Origin: Cellvibrionaceae bacterium
GTDB lineage: Bacteria > Pseudomonadota > Gammaproteobacteria > Pseudomonadales > Cellvibrionaceae
DNA: 26,319 nucleotides
Assembly: GCA_021151525.1 (NCBI GenBank)
Contig: JAGKXD010000061.1
Span: forward strand, 1 to 26,319
Direction of reading: 5' to 3'
Part shown: positions 6,487-14,885 of the stretch, piece by piece
How the letters are laid out: every line of letters starts with the position of its first letter
Numbering within the stretch: the stretch's first letter is position 1
Made by a program: the position numbers and the translations under genes
Notes under the pieces: model-generated
Database searches by the model: none
What the model was told of the DNA's origin: nothing
Seen by the model: only the letters and a program-made list of their open reading frames with translations

Positions 6487-6816
6487 TCAACGCACCGGAA
6501 GCGATATTGCGTCATTTATCAAGGTTTCTAAGCGCGCAGCGGTAGATGAACGCAAGACATATTCGTCCTGAAGCTGACGCAATTTACTGAGCTTGGTTCG
6601 CGCAGTGCGGAAATCTACCGTAATAGGTTCATAGCCCAAATCATGATCCAAAACACTCAACTTACCAATTTCAGAGAGCTCAGAACGCACTGCACTGATG
6701 ATGTCGTAAAAAAAATCTTTCCGGTCAATAGTACTTGCCTCCCAATAAGCCAGATCAAGGCCTGCTGCCAAGTCCTCTAGAATTTTTACTGCTTGTGCGA
6801 TGCTTGCATGCGCCAT
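6487..6816 (-). CDS. Hypothetical protein, 109 residues
   Basis: I do not recognise this family. The predicted protein is soluble and largely helical, with no signal peptide, membrane segment or cysteine pattern. It begins MAHASIAQAVKILEDLAAG and is rich in Leu, Ala, Asp, Glu and Arg, suggesting a helical bundle or partner-binding protein. AGGTGA lies seven bases before the ATG, which supports translation. It is single, convergent with the pectate lyase and divergent from the LysE-type exporter. No function is proposed. Confidence 0.65.
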   Translation of the reverse strand: MAHASIAQAVKILEDLAAGLDLAYWEASTIDRKDFFYDIISAVRSELSEIGKLSVLDHDLGYEPITVDFRTARTKLSKLRQLQDEYVLRSSTAARLETLINDAISLPVR

Positions 6817-6949
6817 AAATCACCTGTTTGACGTTCAACTTGCAATGAGTATAGAAGAGAATTTTAAGGATACAGGTTAAATGCGCCAGCTTGCGCTAGC
6901 CCACTCGAGCGCGCTCAACTAAGATAGCGACCTTGTTTGAGAGCGTCCG

Positions 6950-7576
6950 ATGCCAATTACCAATTTCAGCTTATTTTTGTCGATTACCTTTGTGGTGTCC
7001 GCCAGTCCCGGCCCAGTCATGCTCTCGTGCATGAGCAACGGTGGGCGCTTGGGTTTACGCAAAGCCGTTGTGGGAATGCTGGCGGCAAGCTTGGGCAATA
7101 TAGTGCTAGTGTTGCTGTCAGCCTTGGGGCTGGGGTTGATAGTCAGTCAAAATGAGCTCTTGTTTAATAGTTTGAAGTGGTTGGGTGCTGCCTATTTGGT
7201 GTTTTTGGGCGTGCAAATTATTCGTGCACCTGTAACAACCGCAGAAAGTACACCAACCCCTGCCGACATGAGCGCCAAATCTGTTTGGTGGAGTTCGTTT
7301 TTTATCGCGATCAGCAACCCTAAAGGCCTAATTTATTTCGGCGCACTCTTCCCGCAATTTATTAATTACCAACAGCCGCTGGTTTTGCAATTTTTAGTAT
7401 TGACGATTACCTTTTTAATTACCGATTTAATGTGGATGCTGGTTTACGCCCTTGCCGGAAATAAAATTATGCTCTGGCTAAAAACGCCGAAACATCAAAG
7501 ATTATTTAATAGTATTTCAGGCTTTGTTTTAATCGCCGCCGGACTTTTTATGGCGCTCACAGGAAACGCTCGATGA
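6950..7576 (+). CDS. LysE/RhtB-family amino-acid exporter
   Basis: Proteins of this family export amino acids or related small metabolites across the inner membrane. The 208-residue length is typical. The N-terminal signature (ASPGPVML, about residues 18-25) and the following RLGLRKAVVGMLAASLGN segment match the family, and about six hydrophobic segments are spread over the protein. A central ISNPKGLIYFGALFPQF stretch is also characteristic. The stop codon overlaps the ATG of the signal-peptidase-like gene (ATGA), so the two are translationally coupled. The substrate cannot be told from sequence. Confidence 0.9.
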   Translation: MPITNFSLFLSITFVVSASPGPVMLSCMSNGGRLGLRKAVVGMLAASLGNIVLVLLSALGLGLIVSQNELLFNSLKWLGAAYLVFLGVQIIRAPVTTAESTPTPADMSAKSVWWSSFFIAISNPKGLIYFGALFPQFINYQQPLVLQFLVLTITFLITDLMWMLVYALAGNKIMLWLKTPKHQRLFNSISGFVLIAAGLFMALTGNAR

Positions 7577-8058
7577 AGAAAAAATTTATATTGATAGGTG
7601 TAACTGCATTACTTTCTATCGCTATTGATCAATGGACAAAAGTTCTCGCCACTCAACATTTATTCGGGCGCGAGCAATTAAGCTGGTGGAACGATTTCTT
7701 CGTACTTACCTACTCCATCAATCACGGTGCATTTTTAGGTTTGGGGGATAGTTTGCCAGAAGCAGTTCGCGATCTTATTTTTAGCGGCTTCGTAAGCCTG
7801 TTTTTAATTGGCTTTGCTATCTATGCCGTGCGCGAAAAAAATATGAGCAATTTGCAAAACCTCGCGTGCGGATTGGTATTGAGCGGTGGCCTCAGCAATC
7901 TTTATGACCGCATCACCAACAACGGCGGCGTTGTGGATTTTATGAATATGGGAATTGGCAGCTTGCGCACCGGCATTTTCAATGTTGCTGATATGGCGAT
8001 TATGGCCGGCGTATTTTTGTTGCTATTTTATTCTTATAAAAATGACGCAAAGAAATAA
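7573..8058 (+). CDS. Signal peptidase II (LspA)-like aspartic protease
   Basis: LspA cleaves the signal peptide of prolipoproteins within the inner membrane. The 161-residue protein has four hydrophobic segments and all family signatures: DQWTK (19-23), NHGAF (50-54), GGLSNLYDR (105-113) with catalytic D112, and FNVAD (136-140) with catalytic D140. It should therefore be active. The location is unusual: housekeeping lspA normally lies with ileS and ribF, whereas this one is co-translated with a LysE-type exporter. It is probably a second copy, but this cannot be proved from the window. Its 3' end faces the LpoP-like gene. Confidence 0.85.
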   Translation: MKKKFILIGVTALLSIAIDQWTKVLATQHLFGREQLSWWNDFFVLTYSINHGAFLGLGDSLPEAVRDLIFSGFVSLFLIGFAIYAVREKNMSNLQNLACGLVLSGGLSNLYDRITNNGGVVDFMNMGIGSLRTGIFNVADMAIMAGVFLLLFYSYKNDAKK

Positions 8059-8066
8059 ATGTTAGG

Positions 8067-8109
8067 TTTGGATCGTCATCATTATAAATATGAAAGATGA
8101 CGATCCAAA
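8067..8109. terminator. Long inverted repeat between convergent genes
   Basis: TTTGGATCGTCATC (8067-8080) and GATGACGATCCAAA (8096-8109) form a perfect 14-bp stem with a 15-base AT-rich loop, midway between the stops of the LspA-like and LpoP-like genes. It could work as a bidirectional terminator or 3'-end protector, although neither side has a proper T run. Confidence 0.5.
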
Positions 8110-8123
8110 ATCAAGATTAAAAA

Positions 8124-8612
8124 CTACTTCTGCAACGAATCCCTCACCTGCATTAACGCCTGCGCCAACTCAGTTCCCGCCTGCGAATAACGAATCCCCT
8201 GCTGCACAAACTGCATAGCTAATTGGGTATTAGCCAATTGAATATAACTTTGCGCCAATACCAAATACACCTCTGGTGAGCGGCGATCTATACGCAACGC
8301 GCGCTCTGCCGTTGCAATTGCCGCGTTGTAATTTTTTGCCTGATATTGCGCACGTGCCTGACTGACTAAACTTGCCGTTGCATTGCTGCTGGCAGCCGGT
8401 GCTGGCGCTTGGGTTTGTGGAACTACGGGCGGTGGTGCAACAGGTTCAACGGGCTTTTCTGGTTGCTTAACAACCGGGGGAACGACAGGTGCAGATTTTT
8501 CAATCACCGGTGGAGTAGATTGCGTTGTAACTTGACTCGCGCAGCCTACCAATTGAGTCAGCATAAAAAGCGCGCCAAGTAATAATAAATGTCTATTCAC
8601 AGTTGAGCCCAT
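8124..8612 (-). CDS. lpoP: TPR lipoprotein, LpoP-like activator of PBP1b
   Basis: An outer-membrane lipoprotein of 162 residues. Its signal peptide ends in a lipobox LVGC (Cys 24). A Pro/Val-rich, probably disordered linker follows (about 33-75), then one to two TPR units (about 79-150) in the C-terminal half. In Pseudomonas aeruginosa the lipoprotein next to the PBP1b gene is LpoP, which has this architecture and activates PBP1b across the periplasm. The same gene order here (downstream of mrcB, same strand) is the main reason for the call. The ATG at 8612 has a weak ribosome binding site; a GTG four codons later is an alternative start. The identity is inferred from architecture and neighbourhood, since TPR sequence alone is not diagnostic. 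Confidence 0.75.
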   Translation of the reverse strand: MGSTVNRHLLLLGALFMLTQLVGCASQVTTQSTPPVIEKSAPVVPPVVKQPEKPVEPVAPPPVVPQTQAPAPAASSNATASLVSQARAQYQAKNYNAAIATAERALRIDRRSPEVYLVLAQSYIQLANTQLAMQFVQQGIRYSQAGTELAQALMQVRDSLQK

Positions 8613-8621
8613 TTAAAAAGT

Positions 8622-8680
8622 AAAATTTGCTAAGAAAACGGAGTTTACACGAAGTAAATGAGCATTTTTTAGCAAATTTT
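8622..8680 (-). repeat. Nested inverted repeat between mrcB and lpoP
   Basis: AAAATTTGCTAA (8622-8633) and TTAGCAAATTTT (8669-8680) are perfect 12-bp inverted copies. Inside them lies a second hairpin TTTAC/GTAAA (8644-8648, 8654-8658). On the minus strand the outer stem ends in TTTT and is soon followed by TTTTT, so it could attenuate read-through from mrcB into lpoP or mark a separate lpoP leader. Confidence 0.5.
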
Positions 8681-8708
8681 AACGCGGTTATGTCGAGCGC
8701 AGTATTCG

Positions 8709-11051
8709 TTAATTAAAAATCTTCTGCCACCAATGTTCCTCAGCACCTTCTTTTATTTTACATTCTGCCGATTCTTTGGGTTTGTAATCATTGTGCAAAG
8801 GCAACCACATAGCCCCCTCACAATGTTCTGCACTTAATAAGCCTGTGGCCGTGTCAATCCAATCAAAACTTACACCTTCAGGCGCTTGTTGATTAACGCC
8901 TTGCGTTGGTAACTGCCGCATTAAATCTGCCCAAACTTGTAAGGCTCCAGTAGCACCGCTGAATGGGGTCTTAGAATTATCGTCCTTCCCTACCCACACC
9001 ACTGCTAAATGCTCACCGCTAAAACCTGCAAACCAGCTATCGCGCTGATCATTTGTGGTACCCGTTTTACCTGCAAGCGGTAATGAAGCTGGGAAAGAAT
9101 TATAAACACTGCGCCCCGTTCCTTCACGTAAAACAGCTTGCAGCGCATATTGTAGCTCAAAGGTACTTTGGCCAGAGAAGCGTTGATCCAATTCGATGGG
9201 GTAACGTTTAAGCGGTTGGCCTTCTGCATTCAATACTTCGCGAATCGCGTGCAGTTTTGTGTGCACACCTTCTGCTGCAAGCGTGTGATACATACTCGTC
9301 ACTTCCATGGGCGACATATCGACCGCACCGATTAAAATAGAAGGCACTTGCGGAATTTCACCTTCATAACCAGCGGACTTAATTGTTTGTATAACGGATT
9401 TAACCGAAAGCTGCATACCTAAACGAACCGTCGCTTGGTTTTCTGAATTCGCAAGCGCGCGATAAAGCGGCATATTGCCGTGGCTTAAATTGTCCGCATT
9501 TTTTGGCTCCCACATTTTTCCATCGCCACCTTTAATACTGACGGGGTCATCGCTAATGAGCGTTCCAAGATTATAAGTTTGCGGTTGTTCCAACGCGGTT
9601 AAATACACGAAGGGCTTCATTAAAGAACCCACTTGGCGATGCGCATCTAAGGCGCGATTTAATCCTGGGAAGCGCGGATTTTTATCGCCGATTAACGCAA
9701 GAATTTCGCCGCTTCCGACAGAAGTCACCACCATGCTGACTTGCATGTCTTTTAATTTGTATTGCTTTTCAAGTTGCGCAACACGTGCTGCCGCCGATTT
9801 TTCTGCAAGGCGTTGTACCATGGGCGCGATAGTCGTAAAAATGCGCAGGCCTTCTTTGCGCAAATCATCTTCTTGGTAATCTTGTTTTAATTGGCGCTTT
9901 ACCAAATCCACAAATGCTGGATAGTTAATTAAACTCACATCTGTTTCTGCGGCTAAACCCAAAGGTGCAGCTTGTGCTGTTTTTAATTGTTTCTCATCAA
10001 TCAATCCTTCCTGGTTCATTACAGTCAACACAACATTGCGACGATTTTTTGCTCGCTCAGGATTACGCCAAGGGTTGTAATAGGAAGCACCTTTTACCAA
10101 ACCAACCAACAAAGCAACTTCTTGCGCATTTAATTCTTGTACGGGTTTGCGGAAATAATGTTGCGATGCCAAACCAAAGCCGTAAATTTCACGCGAACCA
10201 CTGCGACCCAAATACACTTCATTGATATAAGTTTCTAAAATTTCTGATTTGGTGTAATGCATTTCCAAAAGCACCGACATAATGGCTTCAGGAATTTTGC
10301 GCGTTAAACTTTGTTTGGATGTGAGATAAAAATTCTTCACCAATTGTTGCGTGAGCGTACTACCGCCCTGCACTACTTCACCTTCGCGCGCATTTACCCA
10401 CATTGCACGCAAAATTGCCTCAGGCGATACGCCGTGATGCTCAAGAAAATGTTTATCCTCAACCGCCAATAAAGTTTCGCCCAAAAGCGGTGGCAATTGA
10501 TCGAGCTTCACTAAAACGCGGTCTTCAATATTGTTAGGGTAGATGCCGCCAATTTCTTCCGGCTCCATACGTACCAATGGCAGTGCCGTGCCTTTTTCAT
10601 CTAGCAGCGACGCTACTTTGCCGCCATCAATACGCACACTGAAATGCTGCGGGTCTTCGCGTTTGTCCCAAAAGTTAAATCCACGGGTTAAAATTTCGTA
10701 GGTGACCTCATCGCTACTCGCAGCACGGCGTGACATTTGACCCGACGAAGTTACCGTCGCAGAAGTGCGGTAGCCCAAAGCCTCTAATTCTTTTTCAAAC
10801 AGCACCGGTGTTAAAGGCAAGCCTTCATATAATTCCAAAGGACGAGAATAAACACGCGCAGGCAGCGACCACTTTTTACCTTCAAATTTTTCACGCACAA
10901 CCTTGTCGAGATACATACTCCAAATCCCCAGCACAATTGCGCCAATCAACGCTGCGCCAAAACATATCAACAGCAAGAGCTTCCAATTAATGTGGAAAGA
11001 GCGGGAACTCGAGGATTTTTTATTACGACTAAGAAAACGACGTTTGGTCAT
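8709..11051 (-). CDS. mrcB: Penicillin-binding protein 1B, bifunctional transglycosylase/transpeptidase
   Basis: Polymerises and crosslinks peptidoglycan at the inner membrane. With the start at the second methionine (MTKRRFLSRNKK) the protein has 780 residues: a basic cytoplasmic tail, one membrane segment (about 23-45) and a UB2H-type region. The GT51 transglycosylase follows, with VEDKHF (197-202, catalytic Glu 198) and QGGSTLTQQLVKNFY (228-242). The transpeptidase motifs are SLMK (476-479, acylated Ser), SEN (536-538) and KTGT (662-665). All key residues are present. The open frame extends 18 codons further upstream, but that segment is hydrophobic and Cys-rich, unlike family N-termini. 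The LpoP-like gene follows, and a PfkB-type kinase diverges upstream. Confidence 0.96.
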   Translation of the reverse strand: MTKRRFLSRNKKSSSSRSFHINWKLLLLICFGAALIGAIVLGIWSMYLDKVVREKFEGKKWSLPARVYSRPLELYEGLPLTPVLFEKELEALGYRTSATVTSSGQMSRRAASSDEVTYEILTRGFNFWDKREDPQHFSVRIDGGKVASLLDEKGTALPLVRMEPEEIGGIYPNNIEDRVLVKLDQLPPLLGETLLAVEDKHFLEHHGVSPEAILRAMWVNAREGEVVQGGSTLTQQLVKNFYLTSKQSLTRKIPEAIMSVLLEMHYTKSEILETYINEVYLGRSGSREIYGFGLASQHYFRKPVQELNAQEVALLVGLVKGASYYNPWRNPERAKNRRNVVLTVMNQEGLIDEKQLKTAQAAPLGLAAETDVSLINYPAFVDLVKRQLKQDYQEDDLRKEGLRIFTTIAPMVQRLAEKSAAARVAQLEKQYKLKDMQVSMVVTSVGSGEILALIGDKNPRFPGLNRALDAHRQVGSLMKPFVYLTALEQPQTYNLGTLISDDPVSIKGGDGKMWEPKNADNLSHGNMPLYRALANSENQATVRLGMQLSVKSVIQTIKSAGYEGEIPQVPSILIGAVDMSPMEVTSMYHTLAAEGVHTKLHAIREVLNAEGQPLKRYPIELDQRFSGQSTFELQYALQAVLREGTGRSVYNSFPASLPLAGKTGTTNDQRDSWFAGFSGEHLAVVWVGKDDNSKTPFSGATGALQVWADLMRQLPTQGVNQQAPEGVSFDWIDTATGLLSAEHCEGAMWLPLHNDYKPKESAECKIKEGAEEHWWQKIFN

Positions 11052-11302
11052 TAAAGATATCCAGCGAAAAATGGGTACAAAAATACAAATACAATAGTGA
11101 TGCACAGCTCTGGGTATTCATTTTCATCGCAGCACATGGAAACGACACCTGCAAATCCATAGAAAAGGGATTTCCGGAATGAGTCCTATTTTACGAGTTT
11201 GAACATTTTACGTGTTAGAGAAGGCTTTATCGAGTTAAACCTTTTGAGCATAATGCCCAACCTCACACATTCAATCAGCCCTTCAATTACATAGGTTTCC
11301 CC

Positions 11303-12304
11303 ATGAGCAAGCAATATCACATTTATGGCATAGGCGCCGCCCTCGTCGATACCGAAATCACCCTCAGCGATGCCGACCTGAACGCCATGAAAGTGGATAA
11401 AGGCGTTATGACATTGGTTGACGAAGCCCGCCAGCGCGAACTCATTAGCTACCTTGCCGATCATTTGGTGGCATCGCACAAAGCCAGCGGCGGTTCAGCG
11501 GCAAACACCATTATCGCCGCCAGCTATTTCGGCTGTAACAACGTTTACTCATGCAAAGTAGCCGACGACGAAAACGGTCGTTTTTACATCAATGATATTA
11601 AAGCCGCTGGCGTTACCTACCCAGCGCACATTAATCCACCTGCTGGCACCACGGGTAAATGTCTCGTTATGATTACACCCGACGCTGAACGCACTATGAA
11701 TACCTTCCTCGGCATCAGCGAAACCTTGTCTGCCGATGAGTTGGACGTTGCTGCGATTGCTCAATCTCATTTCGCTTACATTGAAGGCTATTTAGTGACA
11801 TCCCCCACTGGCCGTGCCGCTGCAATTGCATTGCGCCAACATGCAGAAGCCAACAACACCCGCACCGCACTCAGCTTATCTGACCCAGCCATGGTGCAAT
11901 TTTTCCGTGACGGTTTAGTGGAAATGATTGGCAATGGTGTGGATATTTTATTCTGCAACCGCGATGAAGCTATGGGCTTTACCCAAACCGAAACTTTAGA
12001 TGCAGCAGCAAATGCTTTGAAAAAATATTGCAAACAATTTGCAATTACCTGCGGTAGCGATGGCGCATTGGTGTTTGATGGCGAAAACCAAATTAAAATT
12101 GCGGGCAACAAAGTTACCGCGGTAGACACCAACGGTGCTGGAGATATGTTTGCTGGTGCATTTTTGTATGCCCTTTCACAGGGAAATGACTTCAAAAAAG
12201 CGGGTGATTTTGCAAGCTTGGCTTCAAGTAAAGTCGTAGCGCAGTTTGGGCCGCGCTTAACAGCAGAGCAACATAGTGAATTGAAAAAAGCGTTTTTTAA
12301 TTAA
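11303..12304 (+). CDS. PfkB-family kinase, adenosine-kinase-like
   Basis: A cytosolic ribokinase-fold kinase of 333 residues. Landmarks are the N-terminal GIGAALVD strand, the first PfkB signature around SGGSAANT (62-69), the substrate lid region with GTTGKCLVMITP, and the second signature DTNGAGDMFAGAF (275-287) with catalytic Asp 281. The overall pattern, including ERTMNTFLGIS, resembles the adenosine kinase-like branch common in Proteobacteria. Whether it acts on adenosine, another nucleoside or a sugar is not decided by sequence. It is monocistronic: divergent from mrcB (251 bp between starts) and convergent with the DUF898 operon. Confidence 0.88.
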   Translation: MSKQYHIYGIGAALVDTEITLSDADLNAMKVDKGVMTLVDEARQRELISYLADHLVASHKASGGSAANTIIAASYFGCNNVYSCKVADDENGRFYINDIKAAGVTYPAHINPPAGTTGKCLVMITPDAERTMNTFLGISETLSADELDVAAIAQSHFAYIEGYLVTSPTGRAAAIALRQHAEANNTRTALSLSDPAMVQFFRDGLVEMIGNGVDILFCNRDEAMGFTQTETLDAAANALKKYCKQFAITCGSDGALVFDGENQIKIAGNKVTAVDTNGAGDMFAGAFLYALSQGNDFKKAGDFASLASSKVVAQFGPRLTAEQHSELKKAFFN

Positions 12305-12311
12305 GTTGTAG

Positions 12312-12343
12312 TGCGGGTTAGTCACACAGTGGCGTAACCCGCA
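12312..12343. terminator. Hairpin between convergent genes
   Basis: TGCGGGTTA (12312-12320) and TAACCCGCA (12335-12343) form a 9-bp stem with a 14-base loop, directly after the kinase stop and six bases before the end of the DUF898 gene. It probably ends transcription for one or both sides; T tracts are weak. Confidence 0.5.
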
Positions 12344-12348
12344 AAGTA

Positions 12349-13599
12349 CTAGATTAATTTTCGCTTCCATTTTTTAAATCGTTGATTGGCAAAAAAAGCC
12401 AAATGTGCAGCTCTATATTCGGCGGTACGCACTTTCATCCACGGCCAATAAAAACCTAAAGTCACCAGACACAACAAAATATTGTTTACCACCAATTTGT
12501 TATAGCTTTGCAAATCCCAAGTCGCGACAAAATAGCCCAATTTAGTGTTGATTGAATTCCACTGTAAATTAATTAAGGCAACTCTCCAGCGCACAAAAAC
12601 CAACAGCCACAAACTTACAACCATCACCAACGAAAAACCTATGGGCAAGACTTCACGGTAATACCAGCAGGCAAAACTAATCACTTCAGCTGTTAACAAA
12701 GGCGGTAATAGTTGGAAATAAGTTTTTAAATGTGCAGAAAAGGAAAATACGTAGCCATTTATAGAGGTAGTTTGCGCGCGATATTGCTGTATTTTAAACG
12801 CGGCGTAAGGCGCAGCAAGCCCTAGACTAGCGATTGCCAATAATGGCCAGCCCAGCAATACAATATAAGCATCTTTCAAACTAGATGTTTGCTGAAAATG
12901 GGTATCACAATAAAAGGAGTGCTGTTGTTCAAATAGGCTGCGATTAAACCAATAGAAGGGCATTGCACCAATCAATAACGCCAACCCTAGAACACCATAG
13001 GTCGGCACAGTGAAAAATGCATAACCCAATGCAGCTACATAAAGCACAAGTGCAAATTGCACCAGAAATATTTTTTGCGGATTAGATGCATACGAAAATT
13101 CAGCATTATCCAACTGTGTATGTTCGTAAAAATAACGCAAAGAACGAACTTTCGCCCACGGGTACAATATCCCTGCACTTAATACGCAAACAAGTAGATT
13201 AACCAGCCACACTTTAAAATAATCGACCCCCTTGCCATTAAATACAAACGGAATTCGTCGTGTATGTTCGCCGTATAAAAACTCCACTGGCTGATGCATT
13301 GCATAAGCATCAGTTGCTATTTCACCCAAATCTTTTATATAGATGGCTTTTGAAGGAATTTGAGCTACCGCAACTTTATCGGCATGAACACCTATAGCGA
13401 GCAAGCGCGCCACAAAAATATTCGCGAGGCGTTCATCGGCGTGATTTTTTAGAGTGACGTTTTTGGATTTAAAAATTCGCTCAACTTTCACTGCATCCAA
13501 TTTAAACAGTGCAGCAAATTGTGATTTCACAAAGGAAACATCAAAACCTTCACGCACACCGCGAAAAACTATATCAAACTGCGGCGCAGGTATACCCAT
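12349..13599 (-). CDS. DUF898 (YjgN-like) membrane protein, second copy
   Basis: An inner-membrane protein of 416 residues and unknown function. The first 70 residues form a soluble domain (FDIVFRGVREGF ... LAIGVHADKV) that also occurs at the N-terminus of the other DUF898 protein in this operon. A membrane part with about seven to eight hydrophobic segments follows. A motif of the form TLG-x3-PW-x-KVR closes the first segment (YPWAKVRSLRYFY) and recurs near the C-terminus (YWPWMKVRTAEYRAAH), suggesting an internal duplication. It is the last gene of the three-gene operon, 26 bases after the M48 protease. It lacks the long linker of its paralogue. The DUF898 family is widespread but has no established role that I know of. 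Confidence 0.85.
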   Translation of the reverse strand: MGIPAPQFDIVFRGVREGFDVSFVKSQFAALFKLDAVKVERIFKSKNVTLKNHADERLANIFVARLLAIGVHADKVAVAQIPSKAIYIKDLGEIATDAYAMHQPVEFLYGEHTRRIPFVFNGKGVDYFKVWLVNLLVCVLSAGILYPWAKVRSLRYFYEHTQLDNAEFSYASNPQKIFLVQFALVLYVAALGYAFFTVPTYGVLGLALLIGAMPFYWFNRSLFEQQHSFYCDTHFQQTSSLKDAYIVLLGWPLLAIASLGLAAPYAAFKIQQYRAQTTSINGYVFSFSAHLKTYFQLLPPLLTAEVISFACWYYREVLPIGFSLVMVVSLWLLVFVRWRVALINLQWNSINTKLGYFVATWDLQSYNKLVVNNILLCLVTLGFYWPWMKVRTAEYRAAHLAFFANQRFKKWKRKLI

Positions 13600-13625
13600 A
13601 GTCTCAAATCAAACCTAAGTGCTTA

Positions 13626-14873
13626 TTAATGCGGAGCCTTAGCAGGCTGTTGTTTAAATTTAATAGTGCGCTCATTTGTTTCAGGGTGAGAAGCAAAATA
13701 CCCCATGACTCTTTTATCAAAGAAACTCTTCTTGTGTTCTGCCAGCAATTTATCGCATTGCTCTTTATGCTCATCCACGTCCAACCATGGCAAACTATCA
13801 TCGTCTTCATTAGCAGACGATGATGTTTGAGATGAAGTTTGAGATGATGACGATTGAGAATCCGAAGAAAATGCACTCGACTTCTTAGTTAATTTTTCTT
13901 TTATATGCACACCCATCATCAGCTCATGACATTCGGCTTGATAAGTTAAACGATCCATCAAATCCACAAAGTAATGACGCGCAATATGATTAGCATCCAA
14001 AAACGCCAATGAGTTGTCATCAGCCTCTCGTTCAAAATCACGCGAGTACGACATATTGGTAATAACAACAGGCAAACTCGCCAACAAGTTAGACGCAGCA
14101 GATAAATCGCCCGTCAACATGGCCACACCAAAACTGATAACGGAACCTTGAATAACCGAGCGCAAGGAGTGGCGATATTTCACGTGACCAATTTCATGGG
14201 CTAGTACGGCTAACAACTCATCGTTATTTTTAGCCAAGCGCACAATTTCATCGGTAAATAAAACAGTACCGTCAGGCAAAGCAAAAGCATTTGCGCCTAT
14301 AGCGCCACCTCCGCGAAAAATTACTTTGATATGTAAGTTTTTATTTTGATCAATAGCCGGGGCGAAATGCGCAAGAATGTTTTGCTGTGTTTGCGCATCC
14401 AGCTTGGTAGGTTTTAGCTGGGTTTTATCAAGGAGCTGCAAGGTTTCTGTTGCCGCACGATTCATTACATTCTGCGGCAAATGGTAGGCGATGTAGCGCG
14501 ATGCAGCGGGCAGCCCATACACTGCAACAGCCCACGTGAAACTAATCACCAACACTAGTGTGAGCGCCACGAAATAGGTGTGTGACTCTAACTGATGGGC
14601 AAGACTGTGCCAGAAGGAAGGACGATACTCGCGAATCCATTGATCAACTTGATCATGCTGCGTTGTTTCAAATTTTTCGCCATGCGGAAAATACAAAAAG
14701 CGAGGTGTATTACCCACGCGCGAAGATATTTTGACTGAAGAAAATGGCGCTCGCAAAAGTTCAGATTGATTTGCAATATGAATAACGCAAATTTCACCTG
14801 CGTCATCCATTTGCAATTCAACCCACTGTGATGCTGAGGTTTTACCATCAAACCAATGCCCTTGCAGCGCCAT
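13626..14873 (-). CDS. Membrane-anchored M48 family zinc metalloprotease
   Basis: A Zn protease of 415 residues. A soluble N-terminal beta-rich domain (about 1-85) precedes one membrane segment (about 98-120), then the M48 catalytic domain. The zinc motif is HEIGH (226-230), the third ligand is Glu 281 in EREAD, and the C-terminal SHPETNER (395-402) is typical of this branch. A Ser/Gln-rich, low-complexity insert precedes a Cys- and acid-containing segment before SHPETNER. The start ATG lies 12 bases after the stop of the upstream DUF898 gene, and the downstream DUF898 gene begins 26 bases later. The protease is therefore embedded between two copies of one membrane protein family. Substrate unknown; quality control of membrane or envelope proteins is the general role of M48 enzymes. 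Confidence 0.92.
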   Translation of the reverse strand: MALQGHWFDGKTSASQWVELQMDDAGEICVIHIANQSELLRAPFSSVKISSRVGNTPRFLYFPHGEKFETTQHDQVDQWIREYRPSFWHSLAHQLESHTYFVALTLVLVISFTWAVAVYGLPAASRYIAYHLPQNVMNRAATETLQLLDKTQLKPTKLDAQTQQNILAHFAPAIDQNKNLHIKVIFRGGGAIGANAFALPDGTVLFTDEIVRLAKNNDELLAVLAHEIGHVKYRHSLRSVIQGSVISFGVAMLTGDLSAASNLLASLPVVITNMSYSRDFEREADDNSLAFLDANHIARHYFVDLMDRLTYQAECHELMMGVHIKEKLTKKSSAFSSDSQSSSSQTSSQTSSSANEDDDSLPWLDVDEHKEQCDKLLAEHKKSFFDKRVMGYFASHPETNERTIKFKQQPAKAPH

Positions 14874-14885
14874 TCTCTAGCATCC

